DNA from: Megaleporinus macrocephalus
Taxonomy: Eukaryota; Chordata; Actinopteri; Characiformes; Anostomidae
Assembly (NCBI GenBank): GCA_021613375.1
Contig: CM038710.1
Location: forward strand, 30,531,136 to 30,595,135
Direction: 5' to 3'
Length of the DNA stretch: 64,000 nt
Of this stretch, positions 58,720 to 64,000 are shown one piece after another. Under the pieces are notes generated by a model. That model made no database searches, was not told where the DNA came from, and saw only the letters and a list, made by a program, of their open reading frames with translations. Each line of letters starts with the position of its first letter. The first letter of the stretch is position 1. The translations under genes and the position numbers were made by a program.

Positions 58720-61700
58720 CAGGGTCAATATTCAGACAGGCCTATTTTCTCTTATACCATACCACTCTACACAGCCAGCCCTGACGGTCTCCAGGCACAC
58801 TAAAACACACAGGCGGCTTTTGGTTTTGGACCTTGGAAGAAATTTAGCTGGTGCCTCCTCCGTAATGCAGTAAAGTGAGGGGATGATTTGGTTCAATGTA
58901 AGCTTAAATTTGGCTCCATTCAATTCAATTTTGATTCATGTTGTTGTCTCTTATAATGGCTGTAGTCAAAAGGCGGCTTCATAGAACGTTTTATGGCAAT
59001 CTAGGTATTTTGTTCTCTGCTATATTCCGTATATTGGAAAACTGCAAGATGCTACGTGCTTGAAATGCAAACAATACGTATATACTAGCACTTTTGGTTA
59101 GACGCTGTGCTAGCAAGCAAAGCATCTCAGAGAAAGAAAACAGCATGAATCTTCCCCGCAACCCCCAGGTTCGTAAAGCAGATCTTCTGCTTGAGACGAA
59201 CCGAGTCGGGGATGCCTCAAATCACAGCCGGAGCCGTGAAGCTGACAGCGAAAACAGCCAATTTAGGAAGAGAGGAGGACTCTGAGCCTGACCTTTCCCT
59301 TAGATGGAGGGGACAGTGGAGGTGTGTAATGGGAGCCATCCAGTGCTCGATGATGGAGGATACACTTCAGCATCAGAGAAAAAGATGCGGAGGGAGTGGT
59401 GGGAGCCATGTCATCAGGACATCCTTTAAGTGTTAGCATGGGTGCTGGGGCACGGGAGAAAAATGGACTGTAAGCTAAAGTGGGGATGGGAGAGGAAGGG
59501 AAAAGAAACTGTGGGTAGGGGGAGAGTGGCTGCTTCGCTAACAGCTAGTGCAATAGGGGCAGGGGGTTGTAATTTGAAATAGAGAGTGAAGTCCAGCTCA
59601 ACGGGCATTTGGATTTATTTTTTAAATTTTTTTTTTTTTTGACGAGCCACCTTGGTTTTAGCTTTAGTGAGGACCGCAGGGTATGACATCACATTATATT
59701 GCTATGGTAATGAAACAAAGTGCACATTCATCTTTCAAAGTAATTTAAAGAGAATTCATATTACGTTGCTCTCTGGTCAGGCCACTACCACACATTATCT
59801 GCATGAACCAAATGCATAGCTACTGATAACACGTGCAGAACCATTCTTCAAGGTGAGAATATAGGAAAGACACAGCCAACTGATGCATCTGGGGGCATCA
59901 TTCATAGTTTCTAAAAAGCAATCAGTTACGCTGGTTTCTAGCGGAAGGACAGATTAATGTCCTTAGATAACAGGAGGGAGAGGACAGACTATAAATGAAT
60001 TCATTCTCTTATTTTCACTGACCTTTTCTCCAAGCTTCTATGACTCAAACTTTGAAATATGAGACAATGGTGGAATGCTTCTTTTTGTTCTAGCTGACGG
60101 TCTCAGCTTTCTCTATCTAAAAACAGAGCCTGTGAAACATCTGCTAATGTTCTTCATGATTATGCCACAGAAACAAACATGCATACATATTAATGCATAA
60201 GTGTTTAACATAATTGCTTACCGAGGCTCCTGTCACTTACATCCCATTCTGCTAGGGCTTAGCGGCACTGTACAAAGCCCGTTTCCTTATCACTTCCCCA
60301 CAATGTGATTTCCATCCAGGATAACATTAACTTACATTCATCTTCCACGCGGTTGGCCAGTTTTAAATTTACATCAAGAAAATACACAGACTTTTACCAA
60401 TGTTACCAAATGGACAATGATCTTACATGTACATCAAGAAAAAAATTAGCAGGCTTTGTGAATATTACACGCCGGACAATTCACTGTGGAAAGAAATGCA
60501 GGCTAATATTGTTTCACAGTTGAAGCCAGCATATTGCGGGGGAACTGATAAGGAGAAAGGCTGCTTGCAGTTCTTCTCAACCCTCGCAGAATAGAACATA
60601 ATATACTGAAAAGGGCTCTGTAAGCAATAATTGTATACCATCTTAAGGCGTGCATTGCTAAAATGGGATCTTGCAGTTTTGAAATGAAACCAACTTGCAT
60701 TGTTGCTCTGTGAACAAACTCACAGCTGCAGTAAAACCACCTAATCATCAAAACGAATGTCGGGGACAAACAACTCGGATGTAATAGAAAGTGTGCGATA
60801 AATAGCAATTCGCTTGAAGAAGAATGAATCTGTTCTTCCGTACATGCATCGTTCCAGGACGCATATGCATTTGACTGGGCAAATTAGAATTGTAATGACA
60901 AACAACAAATGTAGCAGAAATATGGCTTAGAATGTGACTACCATATAACAGATCATTCTTAAACATGCTCTCTGTGTTTCCTCTCTCTCTCTCTTTCTCT
61001 CCCACATACATACATACTCATGCATCTGCCAGTGAAATGTGTTATCCATCCAACAGTATTCCAACGAGCAATGCTCATCGCCCTTCTGGTCAATGACTTC
61101 ACTATTTTAACAGCCATGTCAAACAACAAATCCTAAAGTAAAAACAAAGGGTGGTTGGAGGTTTCATTCCTGTCTTCTTAAGTATTGCATCAACTGCTTC
61201 GCCCTGCCCCCACCTCCTGGGGGAACAGCAGCAGCTTGTGTAGAAAGTCTGGGCAGCAGGCTGAACAAACCCAAAACATAAATCTCGAAATCAGTTAACT
61301 GGAAAATGGATTTTTAGGCTCGAAATACTCACAAGACCCTAAACATTACCAAAACGGGTACAAGTTTCCTGTAATTATAATAGGGGAGTCATTTTTCAAA
61401 GTTTGGTGAAATAGGCAGAATCTCCTGCCTGTGCTAAATGGCTGAAGGTGAATGAGTGAATGAAACCATGTGACTGCGTTCGCAATAATATTTTGACATG
61501 GCGGCTCTCGGCTTCATGCATCCATCTCTTGTTCTCTGTACAGCTTTATTTACTGCCATGCTTTACTCCGACTGCTGGTGCAGTACAAAAAACTGAAAAA
61601 CTGAACACTACCCCCATAAGAATATCTACCCAACTCTTTTTAAAACTATTGGATCTTAATCTAATCCAATATAACCCCAAATCATTTGACTGAACCGTCA

Positions 61701-61857
61701 CAGTCTCAGCTTGTATCACATTTTGTAAGAAGTTGAGCCACAAAATGGACGATCAGTAAAACACACCATAATGTGTGTGTGTGTGTGTGTGTGTGTAAAA
61801 TGTGCGTATGTGCTGTACAATTGAAGTGAGAGTGACCATCGCAAAATGGAGGCTCAC
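58720..61857. other. Upstream region, no gene recognised
   Basis: Mixed AT-rich sequence with a poly(T) run near 59630 and CT-rich sequence near 60980. No coding or RNA gene was seen. Confidence 0.5.
61760..61796. repeat. (TG)n microsatellite
   Basis: About 13 TG units following AACACACCATAA. Confidence 0.85.
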
Positions 61858-61948
61858 CTGGAGCTCCTCTTTATGTTAGGAACATCCTGCAGTCTTATAA
61901 TCTCTTCTGTTCTGGCACTCGGAGCTCCAGAGAGACCGGCCCAATGAA
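61858..61948 (-). other. Speculative non-coding leader exon of elavl4
   Basis: On the minus strand a strong donor, GCTCCAG|GTGAGC, is preceded about 120 nt upstream by a TATA-like CATAAATA (61975-61982). If spliced to 53838, the frame carries an in-frame TAA with no Met after it, so translation would start at the Met at 53826. There is no transcript evidence. It could equally be a chance donor. Confidence 0.2.
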
Positions 61949-62130
61949 CGAGCACAAAAGCAGGACGAGAACAGTATTTATGAACAGGCTGCGAATTGCC
62001 CTTTTTTTCCTTGTAGACTTTTGCAAGCACTTCAAATTATTTGTGCCGGGCAGACAGACGGACGGAACGCTGAGATTTTAACTCACGTTTTCTTTTCCAC
62101 TCTTTAACAGCGGCTATTGTACGAGTGGAA
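61940..62130. promoter_or_regulatory. Candidate conserved non-coding or promoter-like block
   Basis: A balanced, non-repetitive stretch (TGCGAATTGCCC, CTTCAAATTATTTGTGCC, GACGGACGGAACGC) immediately upstream, in gene orientation, of the candidate leader exon. It lies between AT-rich flanks. Confidence 0.3.
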
Positions 62131-63275
62131 TATGAAACAAAGTTATTTCCCAGCACAAGTCAGATCACACTGATGGTGTAGATACTCGGCGTACCAATTT
62201 GAAAGAGGAAATTGCAGAAATAGCATCAATAGTTTGAAATCCCATGTAAAAGATATATGTAAAGAAATAATTACACCCGAACAGTTTAATTTGAAAACTA
62301 ATTTTGGATATTGCAAGCTTTTGTAAAGAATGACAGCATGTGGAATGAAAAATACTTTTTATTTCTATATTAAAGGTGGTATTGATTATGACATGGTAAT
62401 AATATTTCTGAAGTGTCTACATCTCTCTCTCAACATTGTATATCACACACACAAAAAATAAAATGATTAAAAGTACATTATAACCCTTTATCAACTCTTA
62501 TATATATTATATATACTGAATATTATACTTAATTTTAAGAATTTTGGTCAGTATTTGTTCTAACTAAAATTCTTTTAACTCTTGAGTTAGTGTTATATAA
62601 CTGGAACATATTTTTATTAGTGAAAAGATTCACTTAGTCATCTGAGGGTACATCTCTTTTCTGCATTATCAAAGGTTACAGGTCTGCCCCTAGAAACCAC
62701 GCCCAGCTACACTGTGCGTGCGTGCTTAAATGCCAGAGGGGACCCGAGCTGTCAAAACTCATTCAGGTATGAGTCTTTATACATTTCTTGTATCTTAACA
62801 ACAGGTCAGTTTGGCTCTGTGTGTGTATTGATTTTTTAGTTTTTAATCTCTGCGTTTTGCGCCTGCTCCCCCTCTCTGGGACGCCTCCCCCCCGGCTACA
62901 GAGCAGCCCTGGGTCAGACAGATGCTCTGGTAGATCAATCCCGGCAGTAATGTGGGACGGCATGCGCTGAGTCTGCCCAGCTCCACCGCCATCGATCCGC
63001 ATCTACTTTAGCAAATGGGTTTCTTCTTCTCCTCCCTCACTTCTTTTCTCTCTCTCTTCCTCCCTCTCTCTTTTCCTGAGTGTCTCAGAACATCAAATGG
63101 TTCAGCATAACAGCGTTTTTTCATTTAACTTCTCTTTAACGCTTTTCTTTTTTTTCCTTCCAGACATTCTTCTTTCTTTCTCACAATACATCCATATCCC
63201 TCCCTTTCTCCCTCTTTTCTTACGTGATGTGATAGTGTAACAAAGTCATAGTTGTATTCAGGAAAAAAAAACAAA

Positions 63276-63279
<4 letters not shown>
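62131..63279. other. Upstream region, no gene recognised
   Basis: AT-rich, then a short GC-richer segment at 62680-63010 and a pyrimidine-rich stretch at 63020-63220. No gene or RNA was recognised. Confidence 0.5.

Positions 63280-63339
<60 letters not shown>
63280..63339. repeat. (AT)n microsatellite
   Basis: Thirty uninterrupted TA units. Confidence 0.97.
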
Positions 63340-63343
<4 letters not shown>

Positions 63344-64000
63344 TCACACACATATACATATAATAAGATTGCTCAATTCGATTGCATGGAATTCCAATTC
63401 CAAGAGGTTATTTTGGTACCTAAAATCATAAGGAAACTTGAACTCATAATTAAAAATCATATGTGATGTTTCAAATAATTTTTACAAGACACAATATGTC
63501 ACAATATAGATTTGATCAGTTGGAGCAGCGCAAAAAGAACCAGTAATGCTATATTAATACTACATAATACTACGCCAAAATACAAAATAAAGGCTAAAAC
63601 TGATCAAAATGATTTTTATTTAATATTTGGCTTACTGTGTTACACTAAATCCGGGTAACATGACTGAGTTTTAATAAGGAAACATGGAGTTGGTTAGCGT
63701 TCACAAGTACTGACAATATTAAAATAATGTATTGTGAAATAATTAATCACGATAGCTACAGGCTACATAATAGAGGCTCCTGGAGTTACCAAGCCCTGAT
63801 TGCCTCATCCTTTACATTACTGCAGATTTCATTACACTGGAACAGGATTGCAGTGCATCTGGCTGAGCAATGGTTCATAGTCTCGTTGCCTTTCCGGCAT
63901 CTTTGCTGTTTTTGTTTTATCAGATCATTTCAGAGGAATCTGGTTTTTCTCTCGGATGAAGGAACTTTACTCCTATAAGGATCCTTAGGTGACAGAATTA
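63340..64000. other. Right edge, no gene recognised
   Basis: AT-rich sequence without coding, RNA or repeat signals that I can support. Confidence 0.5.

Noticed and set aside
58376..58873. 165-codon plus-strand frame with a poly-Gly run
   Set aside because: The Gly run is translation of the long G homopolymer, with no homology recognised on either side.

Overview
The window is vertebrate genomic DNA, almost certainly from a ray-finned fish. The fish-type relics of Tc1/mariner, hAT and L2 transposons, the many long (CA)n, (TA)n and (GA)n microsatellites and the split-gene structure all point that way. Some repeat families look like ones I associate with otophysan fishes, but I cannot name a species from sequence alone.

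There is one real protein-coding gene, elavl4 (HuD, a neuronal Hu/ELAV RNA-binding protein), read on the minus strand across most of the window. Six coding exons join cleanly: 53826-53598, 38221-38118, 27792-27639, 16414-16189, 14235-14197 and 9034-8707. Together they make 1080 nt, or 359 residues plus stop, with three RRM domains and the hinge microexon. All five introns have GT-AG ends and the reading frame is preserved. The first exon shown starts 12 nt upstream of the ATG with in-frame codons for I-I-S-N. This is the arrangement in which alternative upstream leader exons extend the N-terminus. Those leaders were not found with confidence and may lie beyond 64000.

Layout by coordinate: 1-4960 is downstream flank, with a decayed Tc1-like transposase, a MITE and a (TC)n(AT)n microsatellite. 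4965-8706 is the probable long 3' UTR, with AU-rich elements, a GU tract and a G-quadruplex-like run. 8707-9034 is the last coding exon. 9035-14196 is an intron with a CpG-rich block and a striking 19-copy, 63-bp minisatellite. 14197-16414 carries two exons around a short intron with a likely conserved non-coding block. 16415-27638, 27793-38117 and 38222-53597 are long introns holding transposon relics and candidate regulatory blocks. 53839-64000 is upstream or 5' intronic sequence.

The most unusual features are: the indel-free minisatellite carrying paired inverted GATA motifs in almost every unit; simple-sequence repeats forming or adjoining the polypyrimidine tracts of three elavl4 acceptors, including a (UG)14 tract before exon 4; a 3' UTR rich in the element types that Hu proteins themselves bind; and an intact 586-bp hAT-type non-autonomous element with a perfect 8-bp target-site duplication. 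Nothing in the window looks like a wholly new gene system.
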